Of a DNA stretch of 64,000 nucleotides, positions 56,959 through 64,000 are shown one piece after another. Origin of the DNA: Sediminibacillus terrae (GTDB taxonomy: Bacteria > Bacillota > Bacilli > Bacillales > Amphibacillaceae); NCBI RefSeq assembly GCF_009602435.1, contig NZ_VZDQ01000025.1, positions 62,001-126,000 on the forward strand. The letters are read 5' to 3'. The notes below the pieces were generated by a model, which was not told the DNA's origin, did not search any database, and worked only from the letters and a program-made list of their open reading frames with translations. Each line of letters opens with the position of its first letter. Position 1 is the stretch's first letter. Both the position numbers and the translations under genes were made by a program.

Positions 56959-57846
56959 ATGGTGATGACAAACATTGTAAGCATTCAAGGTTTGCAAAAA
57001 AGGTTCGGTAAGTTCCAGGCGTTGAATGACGTGAATTTTACGGTGAATGCTGGAGAGGTTGTCGGTTTTATCGGCCCCAATGGAGCTGGTAAATCTACAA
57101 CGATCCGGATATTACTGGGAATTATCAAGCGGGATGCCGGTAATGCGGAGATATTCGGAAAGGATGTTTGGAAAGACAGCCTTGAAATTCATAAACGCAT
57201 TTCATATGTTCCAGGAGACGTCACGTTGTGGGGAAACCTGACAGGCGGTGAAATGATTGATTTATTTCTTAAATTGCACGGCGGGGGAGATAAGCAAAAA
57301 CGCGACGAGTTAATCAAACGATTTGAATTAGATCCAAAGAAAAAAGCGAAGGGGTATTCAAAAGGAAATCGCCAAAAGGTAGGGTTGATTGCCGCGTTGG
57401 CTGCCGATTCGGATCTATACATTTTCGATGAACCGACATCCGGTCTTGACCCTTTGATGGAGGCCATATTTCAAGAGGAAGTAGAAAAAATCAAAAAATC
57501 CGGTAAATCCATCCTTTTATCCTCTCATATTTTGAGTGAAGTAGAACGCTTGGCAGACAAGGTTGTGATCATTCGCCAAGGTGAGGTCGTGGAAACCGGC
57601 ACCCTCGATGAACTCCGTCATCTGACTCGTTCTACTGTCACGTTGGCAACAAAGGGGGATGTAGCAGAAATGGCTGGTTTAAAGGGTGTATTTGATTTCA
57701 ACCAAAAAGATGACGAAGCGACATTCTCCGTTGATAACCAACACCTTGATGACATTTTAGTAAAAGCGAGCAAATTAGGGGTTAAGAAATTCGAATCCGT
57801 CCCGCCAACCCTTGAAGATTTGTTCATGCGTCACTATGAAGGATAA
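56959..57846 (+). CDS. ABC transporter ATP-binding protein
   Basis: 295 residues. Walker A GPNGAGKSTT, Q-loop near 'ISYVPGDVTLWGN', signature 'YSKGNRQKVGL' (divergent LSGGQ), Walker B 'LYIFDEPTSGLDP' and switch 'SSHILSEVERL'. Partner of the 57872 permease. RBS AAGGAGTGG; ATG 56959 or 56965 both plausible. Under the TetR regulator upstream. Probably a drug or lipid exporter, substrate unknown. Confidence 0.93.
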   Translation: MVMTNIVSIQGLQKRFGKFQALNDVNFTVNAGEVVGFIGPNGAGKSTTIRILLGIIKRDAGNAEIFGKDVWKDSLEIHKRISYVPGDVTLWGNLTGGEMIDLFLKLHGGGDKQKRDELIKRFELDPKKKAKGYSKGNRQKVGLIAALAADSDLYIFDEPTSGLDPLMEAIFQEEVEKIKKSGKSILLSSHILSEVERLADKVVIIRQGEVVETGTLDELRHLTRSTVTLATKGDVAEMAGLKGVFDFNQKDDEATFSVDNQHLDDILVKASKLGVKKFESVPPTLEDLFMRHYEG

Positions 57847-57871
57847 TCGCCTGGAAGGAGGTTGACAATCG

Positions 57872-59485
57872 ATGAAGGAAAAACTTGCAAGTTGGCCTAC
57901 ACTGTTTCTGCTTTTTCTAAAACGTGATTGGAAAAAAATAGTTGTTTGGGTGGCAGGACTAGGTTTATTTTCAGCTGCTTATGTTCCAGCTTTTGAAGAA
58001 ATAACCAAAGGGCAGGGACTAAAGGGAATGTTCGAAACATTACAGAATCCGGCTATGATAAGTATGGTTGGCCCTACGCCTGTCGAGACAGCTGCTGATT
58101 ACACTTTAGGTGCCATGTATGCACACGAAATGTTGCTCTTCTGCAGTTTATTTGCGATGGTCATCGCTGCTTTACATGTGGTAAGTCATACTCGTAAAGA
58201 AGAGGATCATGGTCTGCTGGAACTTGTGCGCTCATTTCAAATCGGTCGCCAGGCAAACTCGCTTGCCGCGATGATGGAAATCCTTTTCATCAATGTCTTA
58301 CTAGCCCTCTTTATTGGTGGGGTGATGATAAGCTTTGGTGCTGATACGATTACTGTCGAAGGCTCCTTTTTATTCGGAGCATCCATCGGAATGGCTGGTA
58401 TTCTCGGCGCCGTGATTGCTTTGGTTATGGCACAAATCATGCCTGCTTCATCCGGGGCGACGGGATCATCCCTTGGCATTATAGGTTTGCTTTATATCAT
58501 TCGTGCGGGGACAGATGTCTCCAATGCTGACTTTTCCATGGTCAATCCTTTAGGATGGACTTATTTAACCTATCCTTTTACGGATGATAACTGGCTCCCG
58601 CTCATCTTTGCTTTGATTTTCAGTATCATTATGGTGGTCCTTGCTTTTACGCTTGAAGGGAACCGGGATTTGGGGGCTGGCTATCTCCCTGAAAGAGAAG
58701 GACGAGATAGAGCCAAGAAATCCTTGCTGTCCGTCCATGGTTTGTTCATTAAAATGAACAAAGGCGTCATGATTAGTTGGTTGATTGCGTTTGTCATTAT
58801 GGGAGCTGCGTATGGTTCCATTTATGGAGACATGCAAACCTTCCTTGGAAGTAATGAAATGATGGAGCAAATGTTTGCCCAATCAGGCGTTTCGATTGAA
58901 GAATCCTTCACAGGAACGATCATGATGGTCATGATAAGTTTGGTTTCCATTTTACCCATTGTCATTGTAAACAAACTTTTTTCGGAAGAAAGGCGATCGC
59001 GCTTAAGCCAGCTTTATGCGACTAAAGTGACCCGCAACCAATTTTATTGGACCAGTATTGGTTTAGCCGTTTTGGCAGGCCTGGCAGGTATTTTCTTAGC
59101 AGCAGGCAGTCTCGGAGGGACAGCTAGCGCAGCCATGGAGGATAACGTAACGATGGATGTGGTTGATTTTTTTGCTGCTGGTTTCAACTTCTTGCCGTCT
59201 GTATTCTTTTTTATTGGTCTAGCGGCTTTAGCTCTCGGTTGGGCACCTCGATTAGGTAAAGTGGTTTATGTTTATCTTGGCTACTCCTTTGCGATAAACT
59301 ATTTTGGCAACATTTTAGACTTGCCGGAGTGGTTTTCCAAAACGGCCATTCAAAGCTGGCAATCTCGAATGCCATTAGAAGATTTTAATGCTCCAAGCTT
59401 CCTTACAATCATTGTCATTAGCATCGCTTTGATGATAATTGGTTATCTGGGCTATCATAGACGGGATTTGATGGAAGGGGCTTAA
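57872..59485 (+). CDS. ABC-2-type exporter permease
   Basis: 537 residues with about 12 hydrophobic segments in two halves, the layout of large single-chain ABC-2 permeases used for polyketide/tetracycline-like antibiotic export. Start ATG 57872 follows GGAAGGAGG (26 nt from the ATPase gene). It forms a full exporter with the upstream ATPase, induced when TetR releases DNA. Substrate is not deducible. Confidence 0.88.
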   Translation: MKEKLASWPTLFLLFLKRDWKKIVVWVAGLGLFSAAYVPAFEEITKGQGLKGMFETLQNPAMISMVGPTPVETAADYTLGAMYAHEMLLFCSLFAMVIAALHVVSHTRKEEDHGLLELVRSFQIGRQANSLAAMMEILFINVLLALFIGGVMISFGADTITVEGSFLFGASIGMAGILGAVIALVMAQIMPASSGATGSSLGIIGLLYIIRAGTDVSNADFSMVNPLGWTYLTYPFTDDNWLPLIFALIFSIIMVVLAFTLEGNRDLGAGYLPEREGRDRAKKSLLSVHGLFIKMNKGVMISWLIAFVIMGAAYGSIYGDMQTFLGSNEMMEQMFAQSGVSIEESFTGTIMMVMISLVSILPIVIVNKLFSEERRSRLSQLYATKVTRNQFYWTSIGLAVLAGLAGIFLAAGSLGGTASAAMEDNVTMDVVDFFAAGFNFLPSVFFFIGLAALALGWAPRLGKVVYVYLGYSFAINYFGNILDLPEWFSKTAIQSWQSRMPLEDFNAPSFLTIIVISIALMIIGYLGYHRRDLMEGA

Positions 59486-59496
59486 TAGGATGATAG

Positions 59497-59546
59497 AAAC
59501 ACCTCCTTGGTCGAAAAAACGTAACGGCTGAAAGGAGGTGTTTTTC
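59497..59546 (+). terminator. Terminator of the ABC exporter operon
   Basis: AAACACCTCCTT (59497-59508) / AAGGAGGTGTTT (59532-59543), then TTC. Confidence 0.85.
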
Positions 59547-59584
59547 TATTTTCGCCCTTTTTGGTAAAAAAAGGAGGCTATCAA

Positions 59585-59713
59585 GTGTATCAAAAAACGG
59601 ATAAACAGGGAGTGAGAAATGTAGCTGCCGGTAAAACGATGGAGAAAAGTGGGAAACATTTTCGGAACTTGAAAAGCGAAATCATGCGGGAATCGGGCTG
59701 GATGTGTTGTTAG
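59585..59713 (+). CDS. Possible 42-residue small protein
   Basis: GTG 59585 is preceded by AAAGGAGG (59569-59576) at usable spacing and the frame closes at TAG 59711. The product is basic and has no recognised motif, ending 'ESGWMCC'. The open frame may be chance or a gene remnant. Confidence 0.2.
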   Translation: MYQKTDKQGVRNVAAGKTMEKSGKHFRNLKSEIMRESGWMCC

Positions 59714-59745
59714 GGGGTCGAAACCATGAAAGGCGTCATTCAAAC

Positions 59746-59784
59746 AGGAAGCCAGTCCCTCCAAAATAGAGGGACTGGCTTCCT
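59746..59784. terminator. Bidirectional hairpin after the betaine-binding protein gene
   Basis: 16-bp perfect stem AGGAAGCCAGTCCCTC (59746-59761) / GAGGGACTGGCTTCCT (59769-59784). Confidence 0.72.
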
Positions 59785-59808
59785 TGCATCCTTCTCCTAA
59801 AAGGCGCT

Positions 59809-60699
59809 TTATTTCACCCATTCATCAATCAAATCCTGATTCTCTTCGACCCATTTTTTCGCCCCGTCTAGCGGTTCTTCGGCATTTTCTGTGTAATCGA
59901 TCAGTTCGCCGATTTGCTTATCATTCATCTTCCAATTTTTAAACCATTCGCTTACTTCAGGGTAATCTTCCGCAAACCCTTGTCTTGTGGCATGATGGAT
60001 TTTTTCTACACCGCCGAATGTTTCTTGTGGGTCCTCCAGGAATTTCAGATCATATTTGGAGAATATCCAGTGCGGGCTCCAAAGCGGTGCAACGATGGGT
60101 TCCTCAGCTTTTACCGCTTCACCGATTTCAGCCAACATGGCAGGTTCAGAGCTTGGCAGCAGCTCATACTCGAGATCATAGTCTTTAATTAATTGTTCGG
60201 TTACTTCCATCGTACCAGCGCCAGGATCAAAACCGACAATTTCGCCATCGAATAGTTCTTTGTGGTCGTTTAAGTCCTCTACACTGTCGACTTCTTCCAA
60301 ATAACTTGGCACGACAAGTCCTACTTTTGCATTGTCGAACCACGTTGCATCAGAGAAATTGACCGTATCCTGGTATTTCTCCAGGTAATTGGCATCCTGG
60401 ACGGGCAGCCATATTTCCAGGCTGGCGTCCAACTCGCCATCTTCCAAAGCCTTCATCGTTGTACCCATGTCCAGTACATTTAACTTCACATCATAGCCTT
60501 TCTCTTCTAAAATAGCTTTCCACATATTTGTAACAGCAATATTTTCAGCCCAGTTAATTTGGCCGATCGTTAATGGTTCTTCACTTTCTTCTGTTCCTGC
60601 TTCGCTGTTAGATTCTCCGCTTGTGTTTCCGCATGCTGTCAGTACTGCGAGCATGAGAATCGCCAAAATAAGACTAAGCTCTTTTTTCCAAGTATTCAT
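59809..60699 (-). CDS. Glycine-betaine/proline-betaine binding lipoprotein (OpuAC-like)
   Basis: 296 residues. Lipobox 'LTAC' follows an N-terminal signal. The ligand domain resembles OpuAC: 'LTIGQINWAENIAVTNMWKA', 'EIWLPVQDANYLEKY', 'DPGAGTMEVTEQLIKDY' and 'APLWSPHWIFSKYDLKFL', with Trp residues for the quaternary-amine aromatic box. ATP-binding and permease genes are absent beside it, so it must serve a transporter elsewhere. An inverted repeat in its promoter region (60737-60766) may be a GbsR site. Neighbour gbsR is on the same strand. Confidence 0.9.
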   Translation of the reverse strand: MNTWKKELSLILAILMLAVLTACGNTSGESNSEAGTEESEEPLTIGQINWAENIAVTNMWKAILEEKGYDVKLNVLDMGTTMKALEDGELDASLEIWLPVQDANYLEKYQDTVNFSDATWFDNAKVGLVVPSYLEEVDSVEDLNDHKELFDGEIVGFDPGAGTMEVTEQLIKDYDLEYELLPSSEPAMLAEIGEAVKAEEPIVAPLWSPHWIFSKYDLKFLEDPQETFGGVEKIHHATRQGFAEDYPEVSEWFKNWKMNDKQIGELIDYTENAEEPLDGAKKWVEENQDLIDEWVK

Positions 60700-60736
60700 G
60701 TTGAAAAAAACTCCCCTTTGTTTTTGTATATTTATT

Positions 60737-60766
60737 TAAATACATTCAAAACATTAAATGTATTTA
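60737..60766. promoter_or_regulatory. Inverted repeat, candidate GbsR operator
   Basis: TAAATACATT (60737-60746) and AATGTATTTA (60757-60766) are perfect 10-bp arms with a 10-bp spacer, 38 nt upstream of the betaine-binding gene. Confidence 0.4.
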
Positions 60767-60838
60767 GAAATAATTTAACGAAATCGCCGAAAGAATCCAT
60801 CTCTTCTCCACAAAGAGACGGTAACATTCAGATGGTCG

Positions 60839-60870
60839 GGTAGTCTATCGTCATCTTTCTATAGACTACC
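60839..60870. terminator. Hairpin after gbsR
   Basis: GGTAGTCTAT (60839-60848) / ATAGACTACC (60861-60870), no U-run. Confidence 0.4.
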
Positions 60871-60887
60871 TGATAACCACCTGTCAT

Positions 60888-61439
60888 TTATTCTTGCTTA
60901 TCTTTTGGTAAAAATTCAAATATCTTCCCGCTTCTAATGCTTGCAACTAAATCATTCAACCAGTGGTAGTAGGTTTTCGATTCCTCCAATTGATCATAGT
61001 ACTTTTTGGCATCGGCAACGATTTCCGTTGTACTGCTGGTTTCTTTTATGACATCGATTAAATCTTCTTGTGCTTCCTCGATTGCTTCCATATTCATTTT
61101 CACTTCGCGTTCCCACATCTGACAATAAAACACCATGAAGGAACGGAAGAAATTTTTCTCCGCAGCATAGGTATGCTTCCGGGAACCGCGTGTGAAAGTC
61201 TTTTTCACCATGGCTATTTCCTGGAGTTTGCGGACACTGGTGCTCATGCTCGGTTTGCTCATGTCCAGCTCCGTACGCATTTCATCCAAGGTCATCTGGT
61301 CTTTAAAATACATGGTCGCATATAGATTTGCTGCAGAGGGAGTTACCCCATATAAGTCCATTGTCTCGGCAATGGCGCCAATGACTTTGTCTTTGGCCTC
61401 TTCTATTTTCATTCTGGATCTTTCTGTCGAATCACTCAT
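60888..61439 (-). CDS. gbsR: GbsR-type choline-sensing repressor
   Basis: 183 residues of the MarR-related GbsR family, with HTH in 'MTLDEMRTELDMSKPSMSTSVRKLQEIAM'. GbsR represses choline-to-betaine genes and is relieved by choline. Located divergent to the betaine aldehyde dehydrogenase gene, as in B. subtilis gbsR-gbsAB. Start at 61439 follows AAGGAGCGAC. AT-rich DNA between it and the dehydrogenase may hold its operator. Confidence 0.92.
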   Translation of the reverse strand: MSDSTERSRMKIEEAKDKVIGAIAETMDLYGVTPSAANLYATMYFKDQMTLDEMRTELDMSKPSMSTSVRKLQEIAMVKKTFTRGSRKHTYAAEKNFFRSFMVFYCQMWEREVKMNMEAIEEAQEDLIDVIKETSSTTEIVADAKKYYDQLEESKTYYHWLNDLVASIRSGKIFEFLPKDKQE

Positions 61440-61725
61440 AAAGTCGCTCCTTCGCGATAAAGTAAAGCGGGTTAAATAAGAATTAAATCTTTTTTACAAA
61501 CTTCATGTTAACGTGTTCAGATGAAATGTCAAATCAAATTGCTGCATTTTCTCGTATGCAATTGCCTCTTACCGTAGAGTTCGCAACTATTAGCGCTTCA
61601 TTCAAATTATTAAAATATTGGAGGATGAATTTTTTTGACAGCCTTAAAAAGACGTGTTACGATTTTAAAACGTTAAATATATTTTTAATAAACTTAATCT
61701 AAAATGAAAAATGGAGTTGATAGAT

Positions 61726-63204
61726 TTGGATTTGAATCTAAAACAACAACAATACATCAATGGAAATTGGGTCGACGCCAATGTCGGAAATACGCGAGAT
61801 ATCATTAACCCATTTAACCAGGAAGTGATTGCCACGGTTGCGGAAGGAGATGCATCCGATACAAAAGCAGCAATTGCTGCAGCAAGGGAAGCATTTGATA
61901 AAGGCGAATGGCCGACTACCCCGGCAACGGAGCGGGATGCGATCGTAAGAAGAATTGCTGAACTGATTGAAAGAGATAAAGAAGAGCTTGCTCGTCTGGA
62001 GTCGTTGGATACTGGTAAAACAGTAGAAGAAAGCCGCGGGGACATGGAGGATATCGCCGGTGTTTTCCGTTATTTTGCCGAGCTTGCCGACAAAGATGGA
62101 GGCGAGCTGATCGATTCTCCAATCCCTAATTCCATCAGTAAAGTGGTCCGCGAGCCGGTTGGTGTTTGCGGCCAGATTACCCCTTGGAATTATCCATTGC
62201 TGCAAGCGTCCTGGAAATTGGCTCCGGCGCTTGCGACCGGCAATACGTTAATCATGAAACCAAGTGAAATCACACCACTGACGACGATAAAAGTCTTCGA
62301 ACTAATCGAAGAGGCAGGGGTGCCTGCTGGTGTTGCCAATTTGGTGCTTGGTGCTGGCAATACCGTTGGTGCTGAGCTGTCTGATAACACGGATGTAGAC
62401 CTTATTTCTTTTACAGGCGGTATTGTAACCGGAAAGAAAATCATGCAAGCAGCAAGCGTGAATGTGAAAAAGCTGGCGCTTGAACTTGGCGGAAAAAACC
62501 CGAACGTCGTCTTTGCGGATGCCGATTTCGAGGTAGCAGTCGACCAGGCGTTAAACGGGGTCTTTTTCCACGCAGGACAAATTTGTTCCGCCGGCACCAG
62601 ACTGATTGTCGAAGAAAGGATTCATGATGAATTCGTAAACGCACTTGTTGAGAGAGTGAAAAAGTTCAAGCTCGGAAACGGATTTGATGAAGATACGCAA
62701 ATGGGTCCGCTTATTTCGGCAGAGCACCTTGCAAAAGTAGAAAAATATGTAGAGACAGGTATTAAAGAAGGTGCAACAGTAGCAATTGGCGGCAGTCGTC
62801 CGGATGATCCGGAACTACAGGATGGATTTTTCTATCTGCCTACCATTTTCACAAACTGCACAACCGATATGCGTATCGTTCAAGATGAAGCTTTCGGCCC
62901 AATTATCACGGTGGAAAAATTCCGGACAGAAGAGGAAGCGGTAAAGCTTGCAAATGACTCTATCTATGGTCTTGCCGGCGGCGTTTGGACCAATGATATT
63001 GCAAAAGCGGAGCGCTGTGTGGCGAAGATGCGTATGGGGACGGTTTGGATCAATGACTTCAACCTTTACTTCCCGCACGCACCATGGGGTGGATTCAAGC
63101 AGTCTGGCATCGGACGCGAACTAGGGAAACTGGGGATGGAAGAATATACCGAAACAAAGCATATCTTTCAAAACCTGAAACCTGAATCGATGAACTGGTT
63201 CTAA
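61726..63204 (+). CDS. gbsA: Betaine aldehyde dehydrogenase (GbsA/BetB-like)
   Basis: 492 residues from TTG 61726, which is 9 nt after TGGAG; ATG 61711 (497 residues) has no site upstream. Aldehyde dehydrogenase marks: 'PWNYPLLQASWKLAPALATG', catalytic Glu in 'LALELGGKNPN' and Cys in 'FFHAGQICSAGTRL'. It closely follows the B. subtilis GbsA reading, including 'EYTETKHIFQN' near the end. Oxidises betaine aldehyde to glycine betaine with NAD+. Followed by choline dehydrogenase. Confidence 0.95.
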   Translation: MDLNLKQQQYINGNWVDANVGNTRDIINPFNQEVIATVAEGDASDTKAAIAAAREAFDKGEWPTTPATERDAIVRRIAELIERDKEELARLESLDTGKTVEESRGDMEDIAGVFRYFAELADKDGGELIDSPIPNSISKVVREPVGVCGQITPWNYPLLQASWKLAPALATGNTLIMKPSEITPLTTIKVFELIEEAGVPAGVANLVLGAGNTVGAELSDNTDVDLISFTGGIVTGKKIMQAASVNVKKLALELGGKNPNVVFADADFEVAVDQALNGVFFHAGQICSAGTRLIVEERIHDEFVNALVERVKKFKLGNGFDEDTQMGPLISAEHLAKVEKYVETGIKEGATVAIGGSRPDDPELQDGFFYLPTIFTNCTTDMRIVQDEAFGPIITVEKFRTEEEAVKLANDSIYGLAGGVWTNDIAKAERCVAKMRMGTVWINDFNLYFPHAPWGGFKQSGIGRELGKLGMEEYTETKHIFQNLKPESMNWF

Positions 63205-63229
63205 GCTATCAATCTATTAGGATGTCCAT

Positions 63230-63263
63230 AGTTGGGAGGGATACTTTTCATCCCTCCCAACTT
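63230..63263 (+). other. Hairpin between the dehydrogenase genes
   Basis: AGTTGGGAGGGAT / ATCCCTCCCAACT around a 7-nt loop, no U-run: possible attenuator or processing or stabilising structure in the mRNA. Confidence 0.5.
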
Positions 63264-63330
63264 AACGCCCTGATCTTACAGTAAATGACAGATGAAAATA
63301 AAAACAACCTACACCGAGGAGGAACAGAAG

Positions 63331-64000
63331 ATGAGTGAAACATACGATATTGTGATTGTTGGCGGGGGGAGTGCGGGTTCCGTGCTTGGTGACCGCCTGA
63401 GCGAAGACGGGAAAAAAAGTGTCCTTGTTTTGGAGGCGGGACGCAGTGATTATCCATGGGATCTATTGATTCAAATGCCGGCGGCTTTGCCATTCCCGGC
63501 AGGTAAAAGCCTTTACGACTGGAAATATGAATCGGACCCCGAGCCGCATATGAATGGACGACGTATCAAGCATGCGCGTGGAAAGGTACTCGGAGGATCG
63601 AGCTCCATCAACGGGATGATTTATCAACGCGGAAACCCGATGGATTATGAACGCTGGGGAGCCGACGAAGGGATGGAAACGTGGGATTTTGCTCATTGTC
63701 TTCCATATTTCAAACGCTTGGAAAATGCTTTGGGATCACCGGACGATGATCTTCGAGGCCACGACGGGCCGATCAAATTGGAGCGCGGGCCGGCCAAAAA
63801 TCCTTTGTTCCAAGCCTTCTTCAATGCAGGGGTAGAAGCCGGTTACTCACGGACCCCTGATGTGAACGGTTTTCGCCAGGAAGGATTCGGTCCGTTTGAT
63901 AAACATGTTTACAAAGGCCAGCGATTGTCAGCTTCACGCGCTTATCTGCGCCCGGCGATGAAGCGGGAGAATCTGACGGTCAAGACGCGCGCTTTTGTGA
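63331..64000 (+). CDS. betA: Choline dehydrogenase BetA (5' part, truncated by the window end)
   Basis: The first 223 codons. N-terminal FAD-binding '[19 protein letters not shown]' and the GMC signature '[20 protein letters not shown]' are visible, with '[22 protein letters not shown]'. BetA oxidises choline to betaine aldehyde. ATG 63331 follows GAGGAGGAACAG. Here a GMC flavoprotein does the first step, whereas B. subtilis uses the alcohol dehydrogenase GbsB beside GbsA. The 3' end is outside the window. Confidence 0.95.
   Translation, partial: MSETYDIVIVGGGSAGSVLGDRLSEDGKKSVLVLEAGRSDYPWDLLIQMPAALPFPAGKSLYDWKYESDPEPHMNGRRIKHARGKVLGGSSSINGMIYQRGNPMDYERWGADEGMETWDFAHCLPYFKRLENALGSPDDDLRGHDGPIKLERGPAKNPLFQAFFNAGVEAGYSRTPDVNGFRQEGFGPFDKHVYKGQRLSASRAYLRPAMKRENLTVKTRAFV

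Larger units (their letters stand above)
59486..59808. other. Intergenic region between convergent genes
   Basis: Two terminators (59497-59546 and 59746-59784) bracket a possible 42-codon frame (59585-59713). Nothing else is visible. Confidence 0.55.

Overview
The window reads as the chromosome of a low-GC, endospore-forming, salt-adapted Bacillaceae member (Halobacillus / Virgibacillus / Oceanobacillus-like). The reasons are SpoIIP, a spore-photoproduct-lyase-like radical SAM protein and a coat-like protein; B. subtilis-type AGGAGG ribosome binding sites; a HutP-type attenuated hut operon; and choline-to-glycine-betaine genes under a GbsR-type regulator. Genus is inference. No rRNA, tRNA, CRISPR array or intact transposase was recognised.

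Layout. (1) 1-3.2 kb: a small membrane protein, lgt, a YwmB-family protein and a DUF302 protein. (2) 3.2-26.1 kb: a large copper-resistance island. It holds CsoR-CopA-CopZ, a second P-type ATPase of CopB type, three multicopper oxidases, a Cys-rich four-helix copper-storage protein, a CcdA/DsbD-like membrane protein, a lipoprotein + ResA-like + CcdA + two-component-system operon, a YdhK lipoprotein, a Met-rich secreted protein and an amino-acid permease. CsoR-like operators (ATACC...GGTAT) lie before several units. Separately, an 11-bp-spaced direct repeat (consensus near TGCACAA-N4-TGCACAA) recurs before seven or eight genes or operons, the expected layout for an OmpR-family regulator such as the one encoded in the island. 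The island also carries decayed material: a DUF4396 pseudogene and a degenerate partial duplication of the copper-storage/copB segment. (3) 26.4-30.5 kb: a MATE exporter, a multiply frameshifted gene, a coat-like protein and an ORF-poor stretch that could encode a long rod-shaped small RNA ending in a strong terminator.

(4) 31-36.3 kb: an AT-rich accessory block, the most novel part. It contains a P-loop ATPase on the minus strand, then a NUDIX hydrolase, a 119-residue protein beginning Met-Gly-Ser-Ser-Gly, and, overlapping it by 14 nt, a 660-residue fusion of a PfkB-like domain, a nucleoside 2-deoxyribosyltransferase-like domain and a QueC-like (7-cyano-7-deazaguanine synthase) domain. QueC-like enzymes occur in the Qat and type IV CBASS antiphage systems, so this may be an undescribed nucleobase-chemistry defence or protein-modification locus.

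(5) 36.4-43.9 kb: a complete hut operon (hutP-hutH-hutU-hutI-hutG-transporter) with a consensus promoter, an embedded cre box and a textbook HutP antiterminator site of four UAG triplets at exact 4-nt spacing directly before the terminator. (6) 44.2-59.5 kb: an HpaB-family flavin monooxygenase, a nucleotidyltransferase, a DUF2089 operon, a VTC-domain / DUF4956 / beta-helix lipoprotein operon followed by its own two-component system, a SPL-like radical SAM enzyme, and a TetR-regulated ABC exporter whose regulator seems to start at ATT. Two copies of a 114-bp Bacillaceae intergenic repeat lie at 52.0-52.5 kb in opposite orientation. (7) 59.8-64 kb: osmoprotection genes: an orphan glycine-betaine binding lipoprotein, gbsR, betaine aldehyde dehydrogenase and the 5' part of a choline dehydrogenase that runs off the window.
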